The notes beneath the pieces were generated by a model. It ran no database searches. It was not told where the DNA came from and worked only from the letters and a program-made list of their open reading frames with translations. A stretch of 64,000 nt of DNA from Paramacrobiotus metropolitanus (Eukaryota; Tardigrada; Eutardigrada; Parachela; Macrobiotidae), in contig NW_026570295.1 of the NCBI RefSeq assembly GCF_019649055.1, forward strand, positions 124,001 through 188,000, written 5' to 3'. Of this stretch, positions 36,656-47,507 are shown piece after piece. Position numbers and translations under genes: made by a program. The number at the start of each line of letters is the position of its first letter. Position 1 is the stretch's first letter.

Positions 36656-37195
36656 ACGAAGTGGCTATGCGCAGGAGTTTCGTACTTGCGTAGTTTCGTA
36701 CTTGCAGTAGTTTCGTACTTGCAGTAGTTTCGTACTTACGTAGTTTCGTACTTGCAGTAGTTTCCTATAATTAAAAACCTCCTGCGCATAGCTTTGACCT
36801 ATAATATTATTATACTATTATTATGGTAATATACAAGTAAGGCAAGTACAGTACAGTAAGTAATTATTATGGCAAGTACAGTAATTATTATGGCAATTAC
36901 AGTAATTATTATGGCAAGTACAGTACAGTAAGTACGCAGTATAACACCGCAAGTACGAAACGCCTGCGCATAGCCAATATTATTATATGACCTTAATATT
37001 ATTATACTATTATTATGGTAATCTTATACGATTAATATTATACGATTTAACCGTACAGCGGCACTTTATTATGGTTGCTACGAAACTTACGGTACATTGA
37101 GTAAAGGTATACCGCTGCAGTACAACCGCAAGTACAGTACAGTAAGTACGCAGTATAACACCGCAAGTACGAAACGCCTGCGCATAGCCACTTCG
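36656..37195. mobile_element. 540-bp inner unit with its own complete termini
   Basis: Begins CGAAGTGGCTATGCGCAGGA in the same sense as the outer left end and ends with its complement, GCGCATAGCCACTTCG. The interior has about five units of GTAGTTTCGTACTTGCA and runs of AATTATTATGGCAAGTACAG. It looks like a MITE of the same family, joined to or inserted in the right arm of the larger foldback. Confidence 0.6.
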
Positions 37196-39094
37196 GATAA
37201 AAATATTCCAATTTTGAATTTTCTAAATAAAATAATGCAGTAATTTCTTTTTGATAAACAGTGCTTTTGGTAAGAATCAGTATTTTTTTTATGCGGCATT
37301 TCTTATTTAAAGACCCTTATGTACCTGTATTTGCGTAAACTTGCTGGATTGCAAGAAATGGCAAACAGAAAAAAAAATATCCGAATACCCGACGGCGCGC
37401 TGCTACTGCCAACCATCTGTCGATTTATGTTTAAACGAATAATAATTTCAGATATTACTCGTATAACTTCGTATGAGAAAACATTCGCTAGAAACTGCCA
37501 GTATGGTTCGACGTAAGTTACTCACTTATCATTTTTGGAAAGAAAGCACTTATTATTCTTTTACATATACTCTGTTCGTCGTGTGCGACGACCTAACAAC
37601 CAAATCGACCCATGGAGCATGTATGGGACAGCATTTTTATTGCTTCCAGATTTAGTAATTTTGTAAATAATTGAACTGATAAACAAGTAAGTAAACTAGC
37701 TCTACACCGACGAGCAAGTCACTCCGCTACGATGTTAGTATCGGGCGTGTCGAACGTAACGGGCACATCGGGCGAGTTATTTTGTCTGGTACAATATTAG
37801 CCAAGTGAGTAAGCAAGTGACCGAACTACAAACACTGTAAAGTCCATGTGTTGTTCAGTTTTAAATTTTTACTTAAGAGTTCCTACTTAAAAAAACCCAG
37901 CTTTACCATAATAACTTTATAGTATTTTACAGTACAACCCACTTTTAGAGGATTTACTGATGAATTAAAGGAAGTGACCCGATAGTGCCGATACTGTATA
38001 CTGCTAAATACTACATAATGCTTAATTCGGTGCCTGCAAAAACACATTCATTTCTGCGCACTCCAAACTCTGGCTTATAACATTGTGCAGACAAGTGAAT
38101 TTATGGAGTTCTGCCTGAAAGAAACTCGAAAAATTTGAACCCTATCAATATTATTAAAAGTTCTCCTTATAGACTAAAATAAATCGTTTTAAAATCTCAG
38201 AAAACATGATGAAAACTAACAAACTAATCTTCACAGCGAAATCATCAGATAGAGAAATTCATCCGCCACCAGCTAAATGAATGTTATGTGTTTAATCAGT
38301 ATGGCGTATGGCGTAACGGAAAACCCCGTACGATCTGGTCAGAACAATCCAAAAAATTAATCGAAAACTTCTAACGCCATTCGATTTAGCGTGTCTGGAA
38401 ACTGTGTCACATGCATTTTGTTTTAATAATTATCTGCTCCGGGTCCCGTGCACAGATGCCGGTGCCGGTACAGCCGGAACTCAAGGTGATCTTGTAAAAA
38501 ATTTCAGAGTACGGTTGCATGGAGCAAAAAAATCAGAAATTTTAAACCGGTACCTAATAAGATCAGTAAATAAAAAGGTTTAAAGTTTAAACTTATCGGA
38601 GGGCTCGTTCACAGCCATTTGATTGGCAGCAATAAAAGAAATTATCGTAGTAATCATTCAAACGGGATGAATTTTCATTACAGTCCGAGCAAAACTCAAA
38701 ACGAGCAAAAATTAAGACAGAACTAGAACTAGAATATGCGATATAATTTAGTTTTTTTTTAAAGCAGAAAATGCCAAACCGAAAAAATAAAATTAATATG
38801 AATGGTCACGACTCACAATCAATGCAAAAAGGGCCGTTCGCAATGAAACAACCATACACAGACAACACTTACTGATTACGCAATTATTATCGCTGCCACC
38901 TAAACCGACTCAAATAACAGTTTAAAATTTTAATTAAAAAAAACTGCTGCACACAACAACTACTCGTACCGTTCTTACCCTAAAGAATGGGTATTATTGT
39001 GCCAATAACAATAACACCGATAGTATTCCACCATTGCCAATAACACCACTGCCATTTACATAAAGTACTGACCTTTCACCCATTCACGGATTCA
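37196..39094. other. Intergenic, no gene recognised
   Basis: AT-rich, short open frames only. Near 39000-39094 the sequence leads into the 91-bp array with a partial unit. Confidence 0.35.
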
Positions 39095-39367
39095 CGGCAT
39101 GCGGGAGGTATAAAGTATTGGCAGTACTTTACATAAAGTACTGACTTTATGTAAAGTACTGACCTTTCACCGATTCACGGATTCACGGCATGCGGGAGGT
39201 ATAAAGTATTGGCAGTACTTTACATAAAGTACTGACTTTATGTAAAGTACTGACCTTTCACCGATTCACGGATTCACGGCATGCGGGAGGTATAAAGTAT
39301 TGGCAGTACTTTACATAAAGTACTGACTTTATGTAAAGTACTGACCTTTCACCGATTCACGGATTCA
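39095..39367. repeat. 91-bp tandem repeat, three units
   Basis: Units start at 39095, 39186 and 39277 with CGGCATGCGGGAGGTATAAA and are nearly identical. Each contains a hairpin made from AGTACTTTACATAAAGTACT and its complement. A partial unit precedes the array from about 39064. Confidence 0.9.
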
Positions 39368-39601
39368 CGGCAAAATCCCAAGCAACCCATTCGTGGCACG
39401 ATGAGAAAAACACGGTGCAGCAATACGCCACAAGCCGAGCTTCACAAATACTGACCGAACACATAAGACTTTTAAAACCGCCAGAACACAGATGATATAT
39501 AATATATACACTGCACAGTAAGTAAGCACAGTGAACAGTCCATTTAACCTATTAACGAAAACGATGAACTACAGAATAATGAGGAAGATCGTTTGCATAT
39601 T

Positions 39602-41267
39602 TTAGCGGCTGACTTGAGGCAATCCAAACTCATCTACTGGAAGACCCCGCCGGACACTAGGGGCATACATGTAAGTGATTGAACTATCCGCTGCGGGCTC
39701 TTGCTCGGCGCACCCGGCGCCTTGACAGCCTGATCCAGGTAATTGCATGGCGTCCTCATCCACTGCCAGCTCGTCGCCCAGCGCCGCCAATTCTAAAAAG
39801 AGCTGATCACTGACAACTAAATATCGACAGAAATCTACCACCAAAGTTACGTCTGCACGGTATTAAATCAGTGAAGTAGGCGATGACGTGACCAGCTCAG
39901 GTACCGTATCCTGTATGGAAAACACTAATAATTACACAAAAATATTAACGTTTCTACACAAAACGAAAGAATAAATTATCCGCGAATCTCGATTGTAAAC
40001 GAAAAATTAAGAAAAGATTTTTTAAAAACCATTGCTCAGGAACAATTTCTGGCATGCCATACGACCGCGATATAGCCTCCTGCACATCACTTACTTCGTC
40101 CAGATACTCTGCCAACTCGTCCTGAACATCCTAAAACAGGGAACAGGGAACGAAACAGGCTGCAACACCACTGGATTTCGACAAATATAGGGTTTTTCGA
40201 TTTGCTAGCTTGACCTTGCGAAAACGGGCTATTACGAGGAGCTGTAAACCGATAAAACCAAGTATCAACTACCAAGTATTGTTCGCAACACTTTGTCAGG
40301 CATGATACATAAAAAGCTGCAGAAATGCCAAATAATTTACGCCATACGTAGCTGCCCTAGTACCTAAAAACCACCAAAAAATCGCTCACTGTGCCTATCA
40401 ATTTTTTAAAAAAAATAATACAGCGAAATCCGATGGCATCGACTGTGCTACGTTAAACAAAAACCCCCAGGAACATTTCACAAACAGTATATCGATGAAA
40501 ATTTAATTTTATTCGGCAATGGCCACTGCATAGAATAAAAAGCCAGCGCTGTACACACTAATTAAAATGATAGACATTTAAACGATTTATATACAGCACC
40601 ATCGGGTGCCCTGAAATGGCCCGTATTGGCGTTGGCGTATCCATCAGCATTCTGCTCTGGTTTAATTTAATTTGATGCTGCACGTTTACCTCGATCTTAT
40701 TAATATCCACTTGTTTATAGGCCTTCTTCGTATCCTTGGAGTCCTGCTTTCATCGCGTCCAGAGTGCACTGGTTGTCTTTCAGCGTCTGTAGGGTGAAAC
40801 TGACCCGTTCCTTAGCGTACTTTCGTTTCTGCTGCAGCACTCGCCGAGCCTTCTCCTTGATGGCATCCTAAAAATCAGCAAATGCTGCATAACAGTATAA
40901 TTAATAAGAAAAGAAACATAATAATCGGGGAATTCAGACTCGGGGTAATCATTTATTAGCAGTTTTAAAGTTGCCTACCAAAATATACAATTTACCTTGG
41001 ACGATCCTTCCTTTACTTTGTTCATCTGACCTTTATAATTCTTCAGATCGTCATCACATTTCGATACCTTCTGATCAATGCACTCCCCGCGACTCTCCAC
41101 CTACAGTTGTATTTAAGCCATCATCGAAATTGGAATATCTCACCCAGGAACGCAGAAAACAGATATTCGCGTATACATTGTTAATAATCCATCCTTACAC
41201 TGGCAATCACGTCCGCCAGAGTAGGCCGAGAGGCCTTTGGCTTTCCCGCTCCAAATAAACAATTCAT
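39602..41267 (-). pseudogene. CHMP5: CHMP5 (ESCRT-III, Vps60-type) gene with exon loss and frameshift
   Basis: Pieces in transcription order: 41199-41267 (MNCLFGAGKPKASRPTLADV), 40996-41100 (VESRGECIDQKVSK...), 40690-40867 (DAIKEKARRVLQQKRKYA... then KDTKKAYKQVDINKIE), about 40046-40130 (DVQDELAEYLDE, EAISRSYGMP) and 39602 to about 39816 (LAALGDELAVDEDA, ending VDEFGLPQVSR). These follow CHMP5 of other animals in order; VDEFGLPQ is the CHMP5 tail. CHMP5 acts with LIP5/VTA1 in VPS4 regulation and endosomal sorting. Two lesions lie in the third piece: about 15 residues of the core helix are missing, and one extra base (CTCCAAGG) shifts the frame before KDTKKAY. No clear donor for the fourth piece was found. 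Identity is firm; functional state doubtful. Confidence 0.75.
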
Positions 41268-41477
41268 TTTCTTAAAAATAGTTCGGTTCAAATTGATGGT
41301 AGGGTACTAATTCTTACACTGGCAGTTACGCTATCAACCATGCAAGAGTGAATATACGAGTACTGTATAGTATATACCGCGGATTTCCAAGATGTATTCT
41401 TCTGGCCCAATAATAACTTGCACAGTGAAAATCGAAAACCCCAATTAAAATACTAAGAAGATAGGCGAAAAATTGAA

Positions 41478-42160
41478 ATTGACGAAGAAATGCTGATTCG
41501 AGACTCCACTTGCGAGCTGCGACCACAGCAACAGTTGTCAGTCGCACAAGCATCGCATTATATACACGACAGTCGCTGCGGGGTGTCAGTTACCTTCACG
41601 ACAACGTCATCTGCCTGCTGGAGTGCTGGACAGTGGACACTGACCAGAGTGCGCTGACAAGCTGGCCGCCGTGCCCAAGTGAAGCTGCCTGGCGAAAATT
41701 CTTCGAGTGGTCAGGTTTTTGAATTTTTAGTTCATGAAACCGGACCAACTGAAGAATGTTCGCCAGGTAACTTCACTTCGGCACGGCCGGCAGCTTGCCG
41801 CGCACGCTGGTCATTATAAAAGGCTAATAAAAGCAACACCAGTGATGTGGACGTGGCCGTTGGACTATGTGGTGGTGCAGGATGACCACCGGGAAGAAGC
41901 CACGCCAATTCAGGGAATGTGAGAAATCTGTGAGTTACTATTGCTAATTCCTTGCTGGTGGTGACCTTTGTAGCTATAATGCTGGTTGGGACGCTACAAC
42001 GTATTAATGTATCAAATCATATTGATATATTCAAGTGCATCGCCAGGGGTGGACGGCCAAAGGTCATAGGAAACTTAAGCGCGGATGTGCGCAGCCGTTC
42101 TTTGATCACTGCAGCCGATCAGACCCGATAAAGCGCTGGCGAAGCGATCAACAGTGGATG
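41478..42160 (+). other. Diverged relative of the 27.4-27.8 kb fragment
   Basis: Shares RLHLRAATTATVVS (compare RLQLRLVQGEATATAIS), SYLHDNVICL (compare SYWYLQDNVCG) and a downstream block around TTCCTTGCTGGTGGTGACCTTTGTA. Frames are interrupted. It is cut at 42164 by the hAT-like element and resumes after 43514. Likely a decayed gene copy. Confidence 0.4.
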
Positions 42161-42379
42161 GCACTAGAGCCCTGCACCGGATTGGTAAATCCGAACCGCT
42201 CCGAATCCACTCCGATTTTCGTATCGGATTGGACGGATTCCACTCTCCAAAATTCGGACTCGGAGTGGTTTCGGAGTTTATGTGCATCTGACCGGATCGG
42301 ATTCGGATGCAATCAAGACTCCGAATTATCCGTAATAAATATTATTAATTAATTTTTATTGAATTTCGCGCACCTTGCA

Positions 42380-42565
42380 AACAAAAAACTTCGACAGCGT
42401 CGCGCTTCGCGCGAGGCTTCATTTGCGTTAACGTACACAATGCCAAAGTAGTTCGTCAGCTTCGCGCGAGGCTTCATTTGAGTTAACGTACTCAATGCCA
42501 AAGTACAGTACTTCGTCAGCTTCGCACGAGGCTTCATTTGCGTTAACATACTGTGCCACAATGCC
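42380..42565. repeat. Tandem repeat (three units of about 60-70 bp) in hAT-like element
   Basis: Three copies of GAGGCTTCATTTGCGTTAAC followed by AATGCCAAAGTA, with slight changes and insertions between copies. Confidence 0.8.
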
Positions 42566-43013
42566 AAAGTATCTGTTTTTGTTTAGTTAATTAACTGTTT
42601 TTAATTCTCTTTCGCTTTCTCTTGCTAATTCCCTTGACACTTTTTAAAATTAGAGTGTTTTATGATTGCTGTGGTGGTATTAGTCGTTATGGTTTTACTA
42701 AATACTTTTTGTATGTTTACTTCAAAATTACGCTCTCCGACATTGGTTTCACGGCTCAGACAATTTAACTGGGCACCGGCTTTTCATTTCTTAAAGTTGT
42801 AGCACTAGTAATTCGATTAGTACCGGTGATAACGATAATAATAATATTATATTTATATGTTAAACTAACCCTAAAGAACAGGTTTGAATACATGAAACTA
42901 CCGTTTTTTACAGTTGCGGACGATTAGAAGTATCCCTTCCTCGTTTTTACCTTGGCCTCTATGTAGGTGATCCGTGGGTAGAACCGTACACAATAAAAAC
43001 ATCTGATACAGAT

Positions 43014-43101
43014 TTCTGACAGTGAGAACAGGTAGCTAACTTCCCAAAATCCTACCTTAGTAGGATTTTGGGAAGTTAGCTACCTGTTCTCACTGTCAGA
43101 A
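43014..43101. repeat. Perfect 42-bp-arm palindrome in hAT-like element
   Basis: Arms 43014-43055 and 43060-43101 are exact complements with a CTTA spacer. A partial third copy (AGGTAGCTACCTTCCCAAAA) follows directly. Strong cruciform or hairpin potential. Confidence 0.95.
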
Positions 43102-43514
43102 CTACCTTCCCAGAATAGGTAGCTACCTTCCCAAAATCCTACTACACTGTAGTGTAAAGAAAAACTTCAAATTTGAAAAAAAAATTTTTTTTCTAGAACC
43201 TCTAAAGTAACATATTTTACGCCCAAGAAAAGACCAAACTGTGAAGTCTGTCTTTTTACTATCGTCAAAATGTCTAACAAATTTTTTGATATACTGTTAA
43301 GTTAAGATGTGTACGAGTACGATCGTACTGTATTAAATATTTCTGGGAAAAATTTTCGGAGCGGATCGGAGTGGGTTCGGAGTGGCCAAAAAATTTACGG
43401 ATCGGATTGGTCGGAGTAAGATTTCTACAATTCGGAGTCGGACTGGGTTCGGATAAATTTTTTTAAGTTTGGACCGGACTGGACGAAGTTTTCTAGTCCG
43501 TTGCAGGGCACTAG

Positions 43515-44220
43515 TGGATGCATTTGTTTCGCTGCTATTGCACTGCGAGTGTTTGGACTTTGGTTACGATTCCGACAACTAAAAAATGGTGCGACGTCTG
43601 CGGCGAAATTTACCTGTCAGTCATATATAACCGATAATATTACCGCTATTTTGTTCTAGCTATTGGTATTTGAGTTTAAATGTAAATGGCAATTATGGCA
43701 TTTGCTTGTACAAGTAACAATAAATTGTGAGGAATGAAAAAACGAGAAACTACCAAGCCGGCCAGACCGGTCGGTAGGTCGTACCAACATTATCCGGTTA
43801 TGTGTTTAAGTGCATTCGGCGAGATGCAAAACCAGTGTTAACTAGTTAACTGAAAAAATCTTATTCAAACCGTTCGTCGTTCGGTTTCAGTGCTAAAAAT
43901 TACAAAGCAAATTGCGCGTGTTACAGATTCGCTAGCCGCTAGGCACTAAACTAGGGTGCACTCATTCACCGACTAATTTCCACAATTTAACCATTTAATC
44001 AATTTTAATGGACAGTGTAGTGAAAATGAGCAAAACCTATCGAAAGACCTATCAAATTCTAACAAAATTCCCATCCAAAAAGACAAATAAAAACAGTCGC
44101 AAATAAAAAAAAACCTTTAAAAACCGGTTAAAAAGCGAATTAATGAGATTTATTAGTACAAAATGAGCAAAAGAAAACAGATCAAAAGTAACCAGAAGTA
44201 AGCGAAGGATTCCCATTCCA
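43515..44220. other. Spacer downstream of ATR
   Basis: The first part (to about 43620) continues the host sequence related to 28.2 kb. The rest should contain the ATR 3' UTR. No gene recognised. Confidence 0.4.
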
Positions 44221-47200
44221 TCACATGAACGGCGACCAGCCAACGTACCTGCAAAGTCCAAACATCATTCGTCCAATAACGCCCTGATCAGAAGAGAATT
44301 TTCTTACATTTGACAGAGGAGGCGCGGGCACGTGGCCTCGCGGATGAGGTAAGAGACCTGGCCCTTCACCGACAGCGCCGCCGACTGGCGCCCGGCGAAA
44401 CTGCCGCTGCCGGTGCCGACATTGTCCAGATCCAGCTGCACAATGTGGCCGTGGATGCGCTGCTGGATCCGCTCCAGACACTCCACCGCGTCCTGATTCT
44501 GCGTCTCACCCGACTCATCTGTTAATGACATAATCACATGTAACTGCACGCACTAGACGTTTTATGTACTTGTGCTCAGTGTAAATTTTTTAATGCACAG
44601 AAAATTAGCGCAAATTCCTAACATTTTGATCAGGAATTAAATAACGCATTTATTATCGTAAAACTATTGAAATAATTAGTGTACAAAAATATTAATTTAA
44701 AAATTTTAAGAAACAAAATACTAACAACCCGAGCATCCATACACACGTAGTTAAATAAATGCGACTAATGAAACTAAATTAAAGAAATACGGCCACACAT
44801 GAGCATTACGCGTCAGAGCGTGTACCCCAATATTTTGTATATGAACGTATTAAAAACTTAACCAAAAACTAACACATCCAATGATTAAACGTTCATTGTA
44901 ATCAATGCACACTGTTAACCAGAGTTCAAATGGCTTAACAGACAAAGTAAATGCCATTGCACTACATTCCACACTACATAACGTGCACAGCACGATCTGT
45001 TTTCAATTTTAACCGCTGTTTTGAGCACATAGAATTTTAACCCGAGAGAGGATGTGGATGGTTGTTTTTTAAGGATTAAATTTTAACTAATACGTAGTGT
45101 ACCAGTGTTTGCAATTATTGCTATTTGTTTCTATTCCCAATTAAAGTCATTTTAACTTTGAACGTACTGCGATTATTGCCGCCGGATCCACTGCTCTGCC
45201 ACTCCACCAGCGGATCGTACAGAAAAGTCTTCAGAACACTAATCAGGGAGGCCTTCTGCTCGCGGATGACGCTGAGCGTCAGCTCGCACGCTTCCCGGAA
45301 GAAGCCCTCCACACCCAACGGACCCATGGCGTCCACCAGATTCTGCGTCAGTCTAAAGAAACAAAGTATCGGTCGAACACACACATTAATTTAATTTAAT
45401 TCCGCCGCAATTTCCGCGCATCAGGGAAGAATTCAGTTATATTATTCTGACTTACAAAACAGAATGTGCTAAGCTTTCCAAAAAGCTCTTTAAAAAATTT
45501 AAAAGCTCTTAAAAAAAAAGCTCTTACAAAAAGCTCTTAAAAAAATTTATTACACTTTAGTATGCTTTGAAATTGAGTGCTCTGTGGCCCATATCGTCAC
45601 TCAAGTAGTTAATTAATCAACAAAAATGTGCCGCATCGCAGCAAAAACAGAAATTCTATTAAAGTAAAATCAAATTTTATATTCAACTATTGTTAAAATT
45701 ATGTTTGCCAACATCGAGAAGGCGCTGGCAAAGCAATGTACCGTAACCCACCGGAAGGGGACACGTTCGGGCCAGTCCAGCGCCTCGCCCTTGTTGAAGA
45801 GGCAGCTGAAGTCGCAGTGCATGGTGAGTGCCGTGGCCTGGTCCAGCATGATGTTCTCGCAGTGCCGGTCGCCCAATCCCATCATGTAGCCGACGATGCT
45901 CATGACGGCGCAGCTGCGCGCGTACATCAGCCGACTGGCGTAGTACACCGACGCCTCGGGGAACTGCCGCGACAGCCACAGATGCAGCACCGGCTTGTAG
46001 CGGGCGTTCATGGTGTCCAGCAGACGCAGTCGCTCCTCGATGGGTGCGTAACGATTGGCTGAAACCAGACAACATAAGCAGCTGAGAAATCCGCTTTGAA
46101 TTCAGATAAATAAATTAAAAATCATAAAAATGAATAATAAAACAATTAAAAATAAACACATATAAAACACACAATGAAGTCATTAAATTAAAATAATACT
46201 GCCTTCCGTATCCGTTATCAGTTATTTTCTACGCGAATTACTGTAATGGGAGAAAATACTGTAATAATTAAGAATCAAATAAAACGGCTAAATTAATTAT
46301 CAGAGTATTAATCGACCAATAAGTTGTTAAATTAATTAGAAAAAATTTAAGATATTAATCCCCCACCAAGCTGATTTATTTGATTTAAATTCGCATTGAT
46401 TAAATAAGACAGGCTTGTTTACTTGAGTATCACTAAATGAAGCACCATAAAATCCATGTACTGATTCGTGTCTGTAAATGCCTAACTGCATACCGCTGAA
46501 CGTCACAATATCGCTGTTGCGCAGGTCAATCTTGAGATGTTTCTTGTAGCCCTCCATGATAATCTGCCGCAACGGCCGGACATTGGGCACCCACTCGATG
46601 ATGCCGTTCTCCTCGCTCAACGGGACCACGGCGTAGCCGCGCACGTGCAGCTGACGCCGGTGGCACTCGGCGTTCTGCCGCAGATACTTGTTCACCAACT
46701 CCACCAGTTCCATAAAACGTGAATCCTTCCGCAGATCATCTTTGGGTTTGAGCAGCAAATCGTGACTGCGACCTATAGGCATTAAATTCAGTCAAAAATT
46801 CCACTGTAATTCAGTAAAAAATATGAGTAAATCCACAATGAATAAGAAGAGAAAAAATCATTTCAGAATTAATTACCCGGCAAAACTTCAGGCATGTACG
46901 TCCGAAATCTGACAGGCAAATTAAATATTTCCAAGCGGCATATTTAAAGAAGATGAATTTACCGTGTCAGTATAAAAAGCAGAAATAAAAATACAATCTA
47001 AATCAAATATATTATTAGATATATACACAGATATATATACACAGATCGAGATATAATATTTTATTAATCATGAAAATCAATCATAAGCAAGAAAAACGCA
47101 AATAAAAACATGGGCAAAATAATATAAAATTTTATTTGCACAAATAACAGATACCGTACCGTCCGAATCGATTATGGTGATGCGTTTAGGACGCTGCAGC

Positions 47201-47507
47201 GAATTAAGCAGGGAGAAATCGTTCTCGATGCGGCAGATGGTGACGGGCTGCATGGGAAAGGCGTTGTGACTGGCCATCGCCTCCCGTCCACCCCCCACCC
47301 GACTGCTGAGCAGGGCCGGCGTCATGAAGGCGCGGAAGGGCAGCAGCGGATGCAGCCAGCTGGTGTCCTCTAACAGCCGCACCAGCCGCTTCGTCTCGGG
47401 AAACTCCGTCAGCAGCGCCGTGTCCGCGCGGCCCGGCACCTGCAGATTGCACAGCATCTCGCACTGCTCCAGAAATTCCTCCATCTTCGTGAAGAACCGG
47501 TTGACAT
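44221..47507 (-). other. ATR: ATR kinase and FATC domains
   Basis: N-lobe: QRPKRITIIDSDG, then LLLKPKDDLRKDSRFMELV with the ATP-binding lysine. C-lobe: SIVGYMMGLGDRHCENIMLD holds the catalytic loop Asp, His and Asn, and HCDFSCLFNKGEALDWPERV holds the metal-binding Asp (DFG equivalent). NLVDAMGPLGVEGFFREACE and SVLKTFLYDPLVEW follow the ATR pattern. The protein ends LLCQMYVGWSPFM, the FATC tail, whose last codons sit alone on a 28-nt exon (44221-44248) reached by splicing inside the Met codon (AT|G). All residues needed for activity are present. Confidence 0.95.

Larger units (their letters stand above)
34025..37195. mobile_element. MULE-related foldback element with about 1-kb inverted arms
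   Basis: The left arm, 34025 to about 35018, starts CGAAGTGGCTATGCGCAGGA. It is matched in reverse by 35817-36648 and 37045-37195. The right arm is split by about 400 bp of short repeats. Each arm carries the same open frame (34407-34961 plus and 35872-36426 minus). The spacer holds a 445-bp direct tandem duplication (34869-35313 and 35314 to about 35740). The end CGAAGTGGCTATGCGC resembles the MULE end CGAAATGGCTGTGCGC at 56219. No transposase catalytic domain is present. I could not find a clean 9-bp target duplication (flanks AAAATCCCA and GATAAAAAT). Confidence 0.8.
42164..43514. mobile_element. hAT-like non-autonomous element (about 1351 bp)
   Basis: Ends are CTAGAGCCCTGCACCGGA on the left and the complement of CTAGTGCCCTGCAACGGA on the right. 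Near-identical flanks of about 8 bp, TGGATGGCA and TGGATGCA, fit hAT insertion. Both subterminal regions are dense in CGGATCGGA/CGGAGT motifs, as in hAT elements. The interior has a tandem repeat at 42380-42560 and a palindrome at 43014-43101, and no transposase. The flanking host sequence is related to 28.1-28.2 kb, where no such insertion is present. Confidence 0.65.

Noticed and set aside
39095-39367. CRISPR-like array
   Set aside because: The whole 91-bp unit repeats without unique spacers, and the DNA is clearly animal nuclear.
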